From GWB1-37-8 sp964603935 (GTDB lineage Bacteria; Patescibacteriota; Microgenomatia; Levybacterales; UBA12049): a stretch of DNA of 64,000 nt. Both the position numbers and the translations under genes were made by a program. The stretch lies in NCBI GenBank assembly GCA_964603935.1, contig CAZRWL010000002.1:24535-88534 (forward strand), written 5' to 3'. The notes beneath the pieces were generated by a model. The model was given only the letters and a program-made list of their open reading frames with translations, ran no database searches and was not told the DNA's origin. Below, piece after piece: positions 43,717-52,614 of the stretch; position 1 is the stretch's first letter; every line of letters starts with the position of its first letter.

Positions 43717-44245
43717 CGCGGGCAGTCTTAAGATTTCTCTCTAACAGTCTTTCCATAACTGTTCGTGAATCTTGTGTCTGTAAAAGCTTTGCTTCAGACC
43801 AGAATCCAAGCTCCGATAAAAGATTTTTCTCAAAATTCCCAATAATACTTTTTAAATCAGAGTATTTAGCAATATCTAAGAAAACAGATTTCAAAAGCAG
43901 GAACACACTCCTATTTTCCTGATTGTCCGGACACAAGCCATTTATTAACTCGCAGATATAATATGCATATCCAATCTTATGAAGATCGCTTTTGACCCCG
44001 GAGAAATCTTCAAGGGTTTGAGCTTGTGTAACTATAGGCATGAAAATTTTGGAACTCCCATAAAGAGTAAGCTGGGAAAGATTCAATAATTCAACGTGCG
44101 CAGATCTCCGGCTTGGTATACGCCTGACACCCGGGGCTTTAATTGATATTTTTCCAAACTCTTTACTTAATATTGTTAAAATCCTATCCGCCTCACCTAA
44201 ATTTCTGCGTTTCAAAACAATTCCTTCTGTGTTATAAGTTCTCAT
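43691..44245 (-). CDS. recO: DNA repair protein RecO
   Basis: About 184 aa. The OB-fold start TYNTEGIVLKRRNLGEADRILTIL and FGKISIKAPGVRR are diagnostic; a helical C-terminus follows. Shorter than typical RecO (about 240), and no zinc-finger Cys set is visible. Helps RecR load RecA on single-stranded DNA. ATG 44245 preferred to the TTG at 44257, which overlaps the DUF4012 gene. Last gene of the manC/DUF4012 operon. Confidence 0.88.
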   Translation of the reverse strand: MRTYNTEGIVLKRRNLGEADRILTILSKEFGKISIKAPGVRRIPSRRSAHVELLNLSQLTLYGSSKIFMPIVTQAQTLEDFSGVKSDLHKIGYAYYICELINGLCPDNQENRSVFLLLKSVFLDIAKYSDLKSIIGNFEKNLLSELGFWSEAKLLQTQDSRTVMERLLERNLKTARVMPLFAQQ

Positions 44246-44253
44246 TCTAATTA

Positions 44254-46188
44254 TCAAAGCTTGATTTTTGTTTCCTTATCCGTTAAAAGCTTGAAATTGT
44301 CAACCTTGTTACTATTAACTTCTGTCGTATATTCATTCCCTGCAGTTCCTGGCTGTTTTTGAATAAGAAGAGGAAGATTGCCATCTTTAAGCTTAAATGG
44401 TAAAGTGTAAGAAACTGACAAAACTGCAGATCCCTTTGGTCTGACTGTTAAAAAACCTTCGAAAACTGTTTTTCCCAGCTCATCATACGAAATCATTTTC
44501 ACTTCCGAACCCTTACTATTTATCAATTTACTTCCTAATGGCACATATATCCTAAACCAATCTCTCAAAACCGCGTTTATACAAAGGTTTCCGCGCTCCA
44601 GATTGCAATCAGACGGAGCGTGCGGATTTTTGTAATTCACGGTAATTTTTTTGGTTATGGTTTTGTCTGAAGACACTTCGTAATTTTGATTCACAGCTTC
44701 CTGCACAAATAAATTGGATTTTGCTCCTCCAAAATTTGCCTGATTAATATGCAAATAATCCCCTTCAAATGACCTTATTCTGCCTGCGGCATTCAGCGCC
44801 TCTATTCCGCCTTGGGCATCTTTATCGTAAATGTAGAACATAACGTGCTTCTGCTGTACTTGGGTCAGCATGTCCTGAAATAAAGGCCCCCAGTATAGTT
44901 TGGGCGATGACCTCAAGGCTTTATCCATAATAGCATACAAAAGTGTTCCGATAAGATCTTTTCTCTGGGCTTGAACGGCAGCAAGCGTAGTTACCTTCAG
45001 ATCGACACTTTTGGGCGTTGAGATAAGACGCTCCAACTCGTAAATAACTTGAGGACAATCACAGCGCGGATCGGTTTTGCTTGTAAATTTCACTCCTCCG
45101 GCATACACTTCATCATCCAGAATTTTAATTGTCGAAACCAAAACATTCGTATCCAAAGCAATAATTCCGTCTACATTTGTAAAACCCGACGCTTTTTTAT
45201 AAAGATCATTAAACGCTTCCATGGAAGTTATGAAATCAGGAGAAAGATTTGAGTCTCTTAAATGCAAAACAGGAACATTTGGCAGGTATTTCAGAATTGG
45301 CGCAGGCGCCTTAGACTTACCAAAAATACCATTGTCCAACGCATAGATATCGCCTGAGCTATCTACATGAATAATTCCCTTTTCTATCCTAAAAACAGCG
45401 TACGCTGTTATAAAACCGCCTGTCGGACGAAGCTCCTTATCGTTTTGAAACAGCACCATGTATTTCCTGTCTTTAGGGTCGCCCAAAAGTGAAGGCAAAA
45501 TTTTAATAAGAGGTCTTGCGTCGTTAACGAATGTAACACCTTCATCCACCAAAGTTCTTGCCTGAAGCAATCCTTTCTTAATTTTTGCAAAAGGATAATG
45601 ACTTGGATTGACAGCATCTATTTCACGTCTTGCGCCTTCCATTTGCACGGCAATATCATCAATATGGGGAGTAATTTTACCCATGGTTGTAACTGCTGTT
45701 TGTATGCGCTGCGAAGCTGTACCCATAACAAAACTTCCCTTTTTTCCCTTAAGCCCCAAAACATCCGCATAAGGCTCTATGGAATCAATTAAAACTCTTG
45801 CAGCAGAAATTCCATAAAATCCTGCTTTTGTTAAATGCTGTACGTCGCCATAGTAAATATTTGCAATTGGAACAAACTTAAGATAACCCATTGCGTCCAG
45901 GCTTTTTTGAGTTCTAGTCAAGGTTTCCTTAGTTTTATCAAGCTCTATAGATGCCAATTCAATATTCTGTTTTTTTAAGGCATCTACTGTTATCTTGACC
46001 TGTGCAAAAGTGGCTTTGGCATCGGAATAGGCTTTTTGCACCGGAGACACAAGAATTAAGCCAAAGCCAAGCATTGCGAACACCAGAACCGCAAGGGTAA
46101 TTAATGTTTTTTTGGGAAGAACCCTGTCTTTTTTCCCGGAAGAAGACGAAGTCTTATTGTCTAAATCGATTTTACTAAAACCTTCCAT
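44254..46188 (-). CDS. DUF4012-domain membrane-anchored protein
   Basis: 644 aa. Basic cytoplasmic N-terminus, one membrane helix (about 27-50), a helical stretch, then the DUF4012 core: ELRPTGGFITAYAVFRIEKG, VDGIIALDTNVLVSTIKIL and a C-terminal beta region. This LytR-CpsA-Psr-like family is common in CPR and Gram-positive polysaccharide loci; transfer of glycan to the wall is suspected but unproven. Follows the sugar-phosphate transferase by 39 nt. Confidence 0.8.
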   Translation of the reverse strand: MEGFSKIDLDNKTSSSSGKKDRVLPKKTLITLAVLVFAMLGFGLILVSPVQKAYSDAKATFAQVKITVDALKKQNIELASIELDKTKETLTRTQKSLDAMGYLKFVPIANIYYGDVQHLTKAGFYGISAARVLIDSIEPYADVLGLKGKKGSFVMGTASQRIQTAVTTMGKITPHIDDIAVQMEGARREIDAVNPSHYPFAKIKKGLLQARTLVDEGVTFVNDARPLIKILPSLLGDPKDRKYMVLFQNDKELRPTGGFITAYAVFRIEKGIIHVDSSGDIYALDNGIFGKSKAPAPILKYLPNVPVLHLRDSNLSPDFITSMEAFNDLYKKASGFTNVDGIIALDTNVLVSTIKILDDEVYAGGVKFTSKTDPRCDCPQVIYELERLISTPKSVDLKVTTLAAVQAQRKDLIGTLLYAIMDKALRSSPKLYWGPLFQDMLTQVQQKHVMFYIYDKDAQGGIEALNAAGRIRSFEGDYLHINQANFGGAKSNLFVQEAVNQNYEVSSDKTITKKITVNYKNPHAPSDCNLERGNLCINAVLRDWFRIYVPLGSKLINSKGSEVKMISYDELGKTVFEGFLTVRPKGSAVLSVSYTLPFKLKDGNLPLLIQKQPGTAGNEYTTEVNSNKVDNFKLLTDKETKIKL

Positions 46189-46227
46189 CTATTTATCATA
46201 AGCAAAAAGTCTAACCCATGTCAAATA

Positions 46228-46902
46228 CTACAATGCGCCTTTGCCCGTGATCATGGCCCAGGGAGTTTTGGCAATAATCCAAAGATCGTACAGTATTGAT
46301 CTTTTTTTAACATAGGACGCATCCATTTGAATGCGTTTGTCAAAATTAATTTCAGATCTGCCTGAAACTTGCCAAAATCCCGTAACCCCCGGCTTTATAG
46401 AAAGCACAATTTTCACAGAGTCTATTGTATGGGGATATTTTTTCTGTTGGTTTTTAAGCTCATCCGGATAATAAGCTCTGGGACCAACCAAACTCATTTC
46501 TCCTTTCAAAATATTTACAGCTTGGGGAATTTCATCCAAAGAATGCTTGCGTATGAAACGGCCAACTATGGTAATGCGCGGGTCATTCTTAAGCTTGTAG
46601 CTCCCCTTCTTGTAAACGTCATAAAGCATTGAATATTCTGGGCTTTCGCGCAGCATTTCATGGGCATTTTCAACCATGGATCTAAATTTATACATTTTGA
46701 AGAGTTTGCCGTTTTTACCAACTCGTCTTGGTGTGTCCGCCAAAATAGGGCCTCTGGAGTTAAGCTTTATCGCCACTACTATAATTAGAATAACCGGAGA
46801 AAAAAAAGTAAGTATCAGAATGGAAAAAATTATATCCATTGCTCTTTTTACAAATCTGTAATAAAGACTTTTTTTTATCTCTGTAACTTCTGTGTCAAAC
46901 AT
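46228..46902 (-). CDS. Initiating sugar-phosphate transferase (bac_transf/WcaJ-PglC family)
   Basis: 224 aa. One membrane segment (about 22-44), then KFRSMVENAHE, FIRKHSLDEIPQAVNILKGEMSLVGPRAYYP (catalytic Asp-Glu) and KPGVTGFWQVSGRSEINFDKR. This is the compact monotopic catalytic unit without the extra helices of WbaP. Moves a sugar-1-phosphate to undecaprenyl phosphate, the first step of the surface polysaccharide. Adjacent to manC (3-nt gap), which suggests but does not prove the donor pool. Confidence 0.9.
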   Translation of the reverse strand: MFDTEVTEIKKSLYYRFVKRAMDIIFSILILTFFSPVILIIVVAIKLNSRGPILADTPRRVGKNGKLFKMYKFRSMVENAHEMLRESPEYSMLYDVYKKGSYKLKNDPRITIVGRFIRKHSLDEIPQAVNILKGEMSLVGPRAYYPDELKNQQKKYPHTIDSVKIVLSIKPGVTGFWQVSGRSEINFDKRIQMDASYVKKRSILYDLWIIAKTPWAMITGKGAL

Positions 46903-46905
46903 ACA

Positions 46906-47967
46906 TTACGTAAGGTGTTCGTGCGGAGTCCCTTCCAACTTCTCAACAAGTTTTTTTATTTTAGGAACGGAGTTTTTATTGCAAACCAAAAGTACGTCGT
47001 CCGTATTTATCACAAGCATTTTTTCAAGATCAATTCCCACAACCAACTGATCCGTATAATTGAAAACAAGATTATCGGACGAATCATTAACAAGAACTTT
47101 TCCTTTTGTAACATTTTCATCCGACTCCCTCTCCAATGCTTCTTTCAACGCTTCCCAGGCTCCCACATCGCTCCATCCCAAATCTGCTGCAATAACAGAT
47201 ACATGTTTTGCGTCTATTTTTTCCAGAATCGCATTATCAAAGCTTATTTTTTCAAGCGCCGGATATACTGTCTCCAAAGTTTTCTCATCTTTTATTTTCA
47301 TTATTCCTTTGTGTAAATCCGGAGCGAATTTTTCAAACTGAGACAATATAAATTTTGGAGTCGTAACAAAATACCCGGGATTCCAGGCGAAATTATCTGT
47401 TTTCAGAAATTGCTCTGCCTGCTCAAGCGTAGGCCGATAAATTAATTTTTTGAATTCAAAAAATCTTGTACCTCTTACCTCGCCCACCTCCCGGCCAAAT
47501 TCTATCCAACCCAAGTTTTGATTGGCAAAGCGGGCGCGCTGACCAATAAGAATAAGAGAATTGTTGTTTTTCTTAACTAAATCCTCTGCGAAATGCAAAA
47601 CCTCCCTGAATCTTCTTTCTTTTTTAACGAAATGGTCGCTCCATAAAATCGCAACAGGAGAATTCGGATGATCTTTTCCTACGATAGACATCGCCATACC
47701 AACAGCGGGACCCACATCTCTTACAGCCGGTTCAAAAATAAAGTTTTTGGCTGGAATTTTTGGGAGCTGCCGCTTAACAACTTCCTCGTATTTTTTCCCT
47801 GTTGCGATATATATATCTTCAGACGCAAAATCAGGATTGAGCCTATCCACCGCTAACTGCAACGTAGATTTATCGCCCAAAATCTTCCCGAACTGTTTAG
47901 GACTATTTTTCCGAGATAAAGGCCAAAGTCTTGTTCCCACTCCCCCTGCAAAAATAACAATCTTCAT
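46906..47967 (-). CDS. manC: Mannose-1-phosphate guanylyltransferase
   Basis: 353 aa. N-terminal FAGGVGTRLWPLSRKNSPKQF is the pyrophosphorylase signature; FEPAVRDVGPAVGMAM and WSDHFVKKE follow. The C-terminal isomerase half of bifunctional ManC/AlgA is absent, so only GDP-mannose synthesis is expected. Supplies mannose for the neighbouring transferases. Overlaps the upstream GT4 by 4 nt. Confidence 0.93.
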   Translation of the reverse strand: MKIVIFAGGVGTRLWPLSRKNSPKQFGKILGDKSTLQLAVDRLNPDFASEDIYIATGKKYEEVVKRQLPKIPAKNFIFEPAVRDVGPAVGMAMSIVGKDHPNSPVAILWSDHFVKKERRFREVLHFAEDLVKKNNNSLILIGQRARFANQNLGWIEFGREVGEVRGTRFFEFKKLIYRPTLEQAEQFLKTDNFAWNPGYFVTTPKFILSQFEKFAPDLHKGIMKIKDEKTLETVYPALEKISFDNAILEKIDAKHVSVIAADLGWSDVGAWEALKEALERESDENVTKGKVLVNDSSDNLVFNYTDQLVVGIDLEKMLVINTDDVLLVCNKNSVPKIKKLVEKLEGTPHEHLT

Positions 47968-49163
47968 AAATTTTTTCTCTCCTCGGTGTCATTCTGAACT
48001 TGTTTCAGAATCTCGTTCCTAAACTTTTCAAATCTAAATCTTTGCGTATTCTCAATACAATCTTTTGCGCCAAATTTCATATGCTTAAATTGCCTTACTG
48101 CTTTTTCCAAACTTTCAATGGTTTGTTTGTCGAAAAAAAGTCCTGTTTTCCCATCAATAATTGTCTCCAACGCTCCTCCGCTCCGGAAAGCAATGACCGG
48201 CTTGCCAAAGCTTTGGGCTTCCAAAATTGTTAAGCCAAAATCTTCAATGCCTGGAAAAATTAAAGCGCGACATTCACTATAATACCTTACCAGCTCGCGG
48301 TCAGTCAAGCTGCCCAAAAACTCAATATTATTTTTCGCCATATTTTTCAACCTTCTCATTTCTGAACCAACGCCTACAATTTTTAATAAAAAATCAAGTT
48401 TGTTAAAAACTTTTATTGCCAAATCTATTTTCTTGTAAGGCACCAAACGCGATACTATAAGAAAATAGCGAGGCAATCCGTTTTCAGATGAACTAAAATT
48501 CGGCAGGTTTCCTGATTGGAGCCGAATTTTACTTAGCGAGGCAGAATTTAATGATTGGTTTTGAGGATTTTGCAGCCGAGCGTCATCTGAAACGCGTGGT
48601 TGCCGAGCAAATTTGCCAAACTCTAATGGCGGATAAACTACTTCCGATTCTCTTCCGTAATATTTGCTAATTCGAGACTGCACTTCTTTTGAAATCGCAA
48701 TAAATTTATCCGGACGGTTTGCTGCAATTTTGTCCCAAAATCTTAAATACCAAACAGCAGGTTTTGACAAAAATCTTAAAACAGAATTTTTGAAATACTC
48801 ATCGTATCCGCTCCATAAATAACGAGTGGGGGTTAAACAATAGCAGATGTGTTTTGTTTTTGGTTTTGTAATTATCCCTTTTGCCGCCTCGCTTGTTACC
48901 GAGACTACAAGATCATACTCGTCAAACGAAAAGGTTTCGAATGCAAGAGGCATTAAAACGGCAAATAGTTCGTGGTTCGTGGCAAGTGGTAGTCTTTGCA
49001 AAAACGAAGTTTTAACGTTAAATACGTTGGCCCAAGGCGCTTTCTTTTTATCGTAAACTGAAGTATAAAGCGGAGCATCCGGAAATATCCTATGTAAAGC
49101 TAATAAAACCCTCTCCGCCCCTCCCCACTTATTCACCCTGTCATACACCAACGCAACTCTCAT
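47964..49163 (-). CDS. Family 4 glycosyltransferase (mannosyltransferase-like) with linker insertion
   Basis: 399 aa GT-B. N-terminus RVALVYDRVNKWGGAERVLL; TPTRYLWSGYDEY; donor half LIVSRLVPYKKIDLAIK and FPGIEDFGLTILEAQSFGKPVIAF. About 45 residues (RVSDDARLQNPQNQSLN and on) inserted between the halves come from a palindrome-bearing stretch (48495-48620). The C-terminal tail LKQVQNDTEE is a half hairpin element (47987-48015). Near-leaderless start. Confidence 0.87.
   Translation of the reverse strand: MRVALVYDRVNKWGGAERVLLALHRIFPDAPLYTSVYDKKKAPWANVFNVKTSFLQRLPLATNHELFAVLMPLAFETFSFDEYDLVVSVTSEAAKGIITKPKTKHICYCLTPTRYLWSGYDEYFKNSVLRFLSKPAVWYLRFWDKIAANRPDKFIAISKEVQSRISKYYGRESEVVYPPLEFGKFARQPRVSDDARLQNPQNQSLNSASLSKIRLQSGNLPNFSSSENGLPRYFLIVSRLVPYKKIDLAIKVFNKLDFLLKIVGVGSEMRRLKNMAKNNIEFLGSLTDRELVRYYSECRALIFPGIEDFGLTILEAQSFGKPVIAFRSGGALETIIDGKTGLFFDKQTIESLEKAVRQFKHMKFGAKDCIENTQRFRFEKFRNEILKQVQNDTEERKNL
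47987..48015. repeat. Half copy of the hairpin element at a GT4 C-terminus
   Basis: Starts TGTCATTCTGAAC and folds as ATTCTGAA/TTCAGAAT. Reads LKQVQND at the very end of the GT4 at 47964. Confidence 0.65.
48495..48530. repeat. Palindromic in-frame insertion in a GT4 linker
   Basis: AAAATTCGGC and GCCGAATTTT form a perfect 10-bp inverted repeat around 16 nt. Part of a longer foreign-looking stretch to about 48620 with two GCCGAGC copies. Confidence 0.6.
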
Positions 49164-49173
49164 TGATATTGAA

Positions 49174-49182
49174 ATTATACCA
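49174..49182 (-). promoter_or_regulatory. Extended -10 promoter of the GT4-manC operon
   Basis: TGG TATAAT ending 10 nt before ATG 49163; possible -35 TTAACG at 18 nt. Confidence 0.6.
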
Positions 49183-49266
49183 AGAAATTAGCTATACCGT
49201 TAAATAATGAACATTACTTATTCTATTCTACACGGATTTAGTCAAATCTTCTTTCAAGAAATAACG

Positions 49267-49308
49267 TTGCGTAGCTTGACACCTGAATTGCGTAGCTTGA
49301 CACATGGA
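49267..49308. repeat. Two tandem 21-bp repeats with TTGACAC
   Basis: TTGCGTAGCTTGACAC begins each copy (49267 and 49288); a further TTGACAC lies at 49322. TAGCTTGACACAT also occurs in the right end of the RAYT element. Function unknown; possibly a remnant of such an element or an operator upstream of the GT4-manC operon. Confidence 0.5.
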
Positions 49309-49328
49309 AGGTGAAAACATATTGACAC

Positions 49329-50534
49329 CTAAGGGCTGGTCACTACTTGTTCGTAGACTGAGAGGGTTTGCTTGGCCATTTTGCGCCAGGAGAAAAGTTT
49401 CGCCCTTTCCAAACCCTCTTCTTTTTTCCTGCTTTGATGATTTAAATCATTAAAGCAAACTTCCCTTATCTTTTGTGCAATATTTTTAACATCGTAAGGA
49501 TTAAAGTATATGGCTGAATCACCGCAAACTTCTTTAAGAGCTGGGATATCTGACGCTAAAACCAAACATTTATTCACCATTGCCTCAAGCGCCGGTAAAC
49601 CAAAACCTTCCATCAAGGAAGGCATTATTAATGCTAATGCGTTTTTGTACAAGTCCGCCAATTCTCCATCGCTAACATTTTGCAGAAAAATTACTTTTTC
49701 GGAAAGATTCATACTTGCGACTTTCTTTTTTAATCGTTTATAAAAATAGTCCTCCTTGCCAACAAGAACAAGTTTCGTGTCATTCTGACGAAGGTCAGAA
49801 TCTCGATTCAATTGAGATCCTGAAATAGATTCAGGATGACAAAAAAAATAGAATGCCTCTAAAAGTCTTTCAAGATTCTTATGCGGATACGCATTCCCCA
49901 CATATAAAAAAAACTTTTCTGCAGAAAAATTTTTTAATTTCCAATTTCCAATTTCCAATTTCCAATTTTTTAATTCGCTCGCTCCTTCGTGGGTTACGAT
50001 AACCTTATTACTACTGACTCCCAAGTGATCTACGATTTCCTCTTTTGTTGCATTTGAAACTGCGATGATTTTCTTTGCTTTTCTTGCCGCCCGGCTCATG
50101 ACGAATTTATAGCCCAACAATTTTAAATTATAAATAGGAAACGGCAAAGTCGATGCTTGTCCCGAAGGAAAATGATTAATAATCAAATCATGAATTGTAA
50201 TAACAAACGGAAGATTATAAAAAACCGGAACAGATTGATAAGGGAAATGCATTAGGTCTAAATTTTCCCTGTTTAAAATTTGCGGAAACTTTAATTGCTC
50301 TTCAAGCGTATGCCATCTGACGTCAGCAGGACGTAATTTCCAATTTCCTCGCCTCGCGGCGAAGCGGGCAATTTCCAATTTCCAATTTTTTTTGATATTT
50401 TCGTAATCTTTGCTTAGGATAAATAAAACATACTCATTCTTCTTGTCAATTTCTTGCAAGTTTAAAACAAGATTTCTGGTGTATCTGCCAATCCCTGTTT
50501 CGTCCCACAGCCTACAATCAATTCCAATCCTCAT
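49329..50534 (-). CDS. Family 4 glycosyltransferase with three repeat insertions
   Basis: 401 aa. N-terminus RIGIDCRLWDETGIGRYTRNL; TIHDLIINHFPSG; donor half FLYVGNAYPHKNLERLLEAF and PSLMEGFGLPALEAM (E(x7)E). Three in-frame insertions: N-domain KNWKLEIARFAARRGNWKL (50335-50390), linker KNWKLEIGNWKLKN (49936-49970), and CHPESISGSQ...DLRQND (64-bp element, 49778-49841) just after LLEAF. Catalytic regions remain intact. Overlaps the upstream GT2 by 4 nt. Confidence 0.87.
   Translation of the reverse strand: MRIGIDCRLWDETGIGRYTRNLVLNLQEIDKKNEYVLFILSKDYENIKKNWKLEIARFAARRGNWKLRPADVRWHTLEEQLKFPQILNRENLDLMHFPYQSVPVFYNLPFVITIHDLIINHFPSGQASTLPFPIYNLKLLGYKFVMSRAARKAKKIIAVSNATKEEIVDHLGVSSNKVIVTHEGASELKNWKLEIGNWKLKNFSAEKFFLYVGNAYPHKNLERLLEAFYFFCHPESISGSQLNRDSDLRQNDTKLVLVGKEDYFYKRLKKKVASMNLSEKVIFLQNVSDGELADLYKNALALIMPSLMEGFGLPALEAMVNKCLVLASDIPALKEVCGDSAIYFNPYDVKNIAQKIREVCFNDLNHQSRKKEEGLERAKLFSWRKMAKQTLSVYEQVVTSP
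49778..49841. repeat. 64-bp double-hairpin element, copy 1
   Basis: Outer TGTCAT/ATGACA, an inner hairpin ATTCTGAC-GAAG-GTCAGAAT and a second ATCCTGAA/TTCAGGAT. Read in frame as CHPESISGSQ to DLRQND within the GT4 at 49329. Copy 2 (59177-59240) has the same length and differs at about seven positions. Confidence 0.8.
49936..49970. repeat. 7-nt minisatellite in a GT4 linker
   Basis: Four perfect AATTTCC units plus AATTTTT; coding-strand unit AAATTGG, read as NWKLEIGNWKL. Confidence 0.8.
50335..50390. repeat. 7-nt minisatellite split by a GC-rich palindrome
   Basis: AATTTCC x2, then a 21-bp segment with CTCGCC/GGCGAAG symmetry, then AATTTCC x2 and AATTTTT. Lies in the N-domain of the GT4 at 49329. 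Confidence 0.65.
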
Positions 50535-51412
50535 ATTTTTTCCCTAGTTGAAATTCCTGCATTAACCAACCAATTAATGATCCAGGGATATTTTCCAACG
50601 TAGTGTTTTTTATAAAAAATTCTCATTGCTTCAAATCGCCATTTCATTGCTGTTCTTTTCGTCTCAATGCTTGCAGTTGTAATTTCTTTTGAAACAGATT
50701 TTATTCCTCCGGATACACCCTTGTAATGTGTAATCGAAACTATCGGAACATAATAAATTTTCCAGCCTTTTCGTTTTAATTGATAACAAAAATCTATATC
50801 TTCTCCGTAAAAAAAATAATCCTCATCCCACCATTTTGCTTCTTCTCCCGCCCCCCTTCGAACCAACATAAACGCTCCGGCCAACACGTCGATCTCATGA
50901 ATTTTACTTAAATCCAAAAAGCCAAGGGAGTAACCTGCAAACAGCTTACTTTTTGGAAATATTCTTTCAAGTCCTGAAAAATGGGCGAAAGCATTCCATG
51001 GAGTCGGGAAACCCCTATGACTCGCATCGTCTATCTTTTTATTTGGCATTATAAGTTTGCAGGTAGATGCCCCTGCATCTTTATGAGAATCCATAAAATT
51101 AATCATCTCTTCAATTGTCTGTCTTTGCATAACAGTATCGGGATTCAAAAATAAAATATATTTGCTTTTCTGACAAATTTTAACTCCCTGATTATTCGCC
51201 TTCGAAAATCCAAAATTTTCCTTATTCGCAATTAACTTAACTTTAGAAAATTCTTCTCTAACCATCTGCGCAGAATTATCAGAAGAATTATTGTCAACAA
51301 CGATAATTTCGTAACTAATTTTATTTGAGACATTATTCACAACAGACGCAATACAGTTTTTTAAAAACTCTTTTCCGTTATAACTTACGATAATAATAGA
51401 TAAATCAAGCAT
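50531..51412 (-). CDS. Family 2 glycosyltransferase (rhamnosyltransferase-like)
   Basis: 293 aa. DLSIIIVSYNGKEFLKNCI, EIIVVDNNSSDNSAQMV, FLNPDTVMQ (DxD-type) and YFFYGEDIDFCYQLKRKGW are the WbbL-like set. No long membrane tail. Start overlaps the upstream GT4 by 8 nt and the stop overlaps the next GT4, so it is translated as part of the glycan operon. Confidence 0.88.
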   Translation of the reverse strand: MLDLSIIIVSYNGKEFLKNCIASVVNNVSNKISYEIIVVDNNSSDNSAQMVREEFSKVKLIANKENFGFSKANNQGVKICQKSKYILFLNPDTVMQRQTIEEMINFMDSHKDAGASTCKLIMPNKKIDDASHRGFPTPWNAFAHFSGLERIFPKSKLFAGYSLGFLDLSKIHEIDVLAGAFMLVRRGAGEEAKWWDEDYFFYGEDIDFCYQLKRKGWKIYYVPIVSITHYKGVSGGIKSVSKEITTASIETKRTAMKWRFEAMRIFYKKHYVGKYPWIINWLVNAGISTREKI

Positions 51413-52613
51413 AAGGAATTATTGATTCATAAACTGAATTTAAATCATTGGAGATTTTTTTCCAATTAAATTTTTCTTCAACTAGTTTTCGGGCATTCAC
51501 GGAAATACCGTTATAAAATTTTTCATCTTCCAATAGTCTTTTTATTTTCTCGACAAAATCTTTCGGGGTTTTCGCGATCACAATTTCATAATCTTCCTTG
51601 GCATTCATCGCATTTCCTAACGGTGTAGTTATAACGGGAACACCGGATGCCATTCCCTCTAAAATTTTATAGCTAGTTCCTCCTCCAACCCGAATTGGCG
51701 TAAGCACAATATCTGATCTTTGATAAATAGCCTCTGTTTCTTTTGGAGCTTGCTCGTCAAAAACAATGCTCTTGTCGTTTGTTAATTTTTTTATTTTGTC
51801 AGGGATACTTCTTCCCACCACCCATAATTTTATTCCTCTATCCGTCATTGAAGGAATAAATTCTGCCCTAAGTCTTGGCCAAATTTCTTTGATAATCCAA
51901 TTAATCGCGTCCCTATTTTGCACCCATTTAAAGTCCCCTATAAACAAAATTCTCTTTTCTTTTCCGTCAGTTTTGAACTTTGAACTTTGCATTTTGAACT
52001 TTTTAACATCAACCCCATTCGAAACGATTGATGTATCCTGTTTTAATTTATCCATAATTTCCTTATCGCTTTGGGATACTGCCACAAGCCTTGTTGCCCT
52101 TTTCCATATTTTTTCCTCCCAATATTTAAGCTTTAACACGTCTATGTATAAAAGCGGCTTTAAAAGCAAAGGAGCATTATCAGCAAAACGCTTGTAAATT
52201 AAATACTCCACATTATGCTCAACCAAAACAATGGGAATATCTGTTTGTGGAATATTCTGCATTACGTAAGATGTTTCCGCATGAATTAAGTCAAACTGGT
52301 TTTCGTTAATCTCTCTTTTTATTTCTTTTTTCATTTCAAAACTTGTATGACCGGTTATCAAAAATGGAGAAAAAGATAATCCTGTTTTAAGAATATTTTT
52401 TACCGTCCACTGCTTATTGCGGGGCACGGCAATAACCTTTTTGCAAAACTTTTTAAGTTCGTTAATTTCAGCATCTCCCTGATAATCTCTTTTCTCGCAA
52501 ATCAATGTTACCATATGCTTCCCGCTTAATTCTTTAAGCAGATTATACAAGCGAATATGTCCTCCGGACGTAAGAGGATAAGGCAGGTATGACGAAACTA
52601 GAAGAATATTCAT
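51405..52613 (-). CDS. Family 4 glycosyltransferase with 7-nt-repeat linker
   Basis: 402 aa GT-B. N-terminus NILLVSSYLPYPLTSGGHIRLYNLL; VEHNVEYLIYKRFA; donor half ILFIGDFKWVQNRDAI and RVGGGTSYKILEGMASGVPVI. The linker KKFKMQSSKFKTDGKEKR is encoded by a 7-nt array (51971-52005), immediately before the strand that opens the second Rossmann domain. 1 nt separates its 5' end from the upstream GT-C gene. Confidence 0.86.
   Translation of the reverse strand: MNILLVSSYLPYPLTSGGHIRLYNLLKELSGKHMVTLICEKRDYQGDAEINELKKFCKKVIAVPRNKQWTVKNILKTGLSFSPFLITGHTSFEMKKEIKREINENQFDLIHAETSYVMQNIPQTDIPIVLVEHNVEYLIYKRFADNAPLLLKPLLYIDVLKLKYWEEKIWKRATRLVAVSQSDKEIMDKLKQDTSIVSNGVDVKKFKMQSSKFKTDGKEKRILFIGDFKWVQNRDAINWIIKEIWPRLRAEFIPSMTDRGIKLWVVGRSIPDKIKKLTNDKSIVFDEQAPKETEAIYQRSDIVLTPIRVGGGTSYKILEGMASGVPVITTPLGNAMNAKEDYEIVIAKTPKDFVEKIKRLLEDEKFYNGISVNARKLVEEKFNWKKISNDLNSVYESIIPYA
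51971..52005. repeat. 7-nt minisatellite in a GT4 linker
   Basis: Units TTTTGAA, CTTTGAA, CTTTGCA, TTTTGAA, CTTTTTA; read as KKFKMQSSKFK. Confidence 0.7.
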
Positions 52614-52614
52614 T

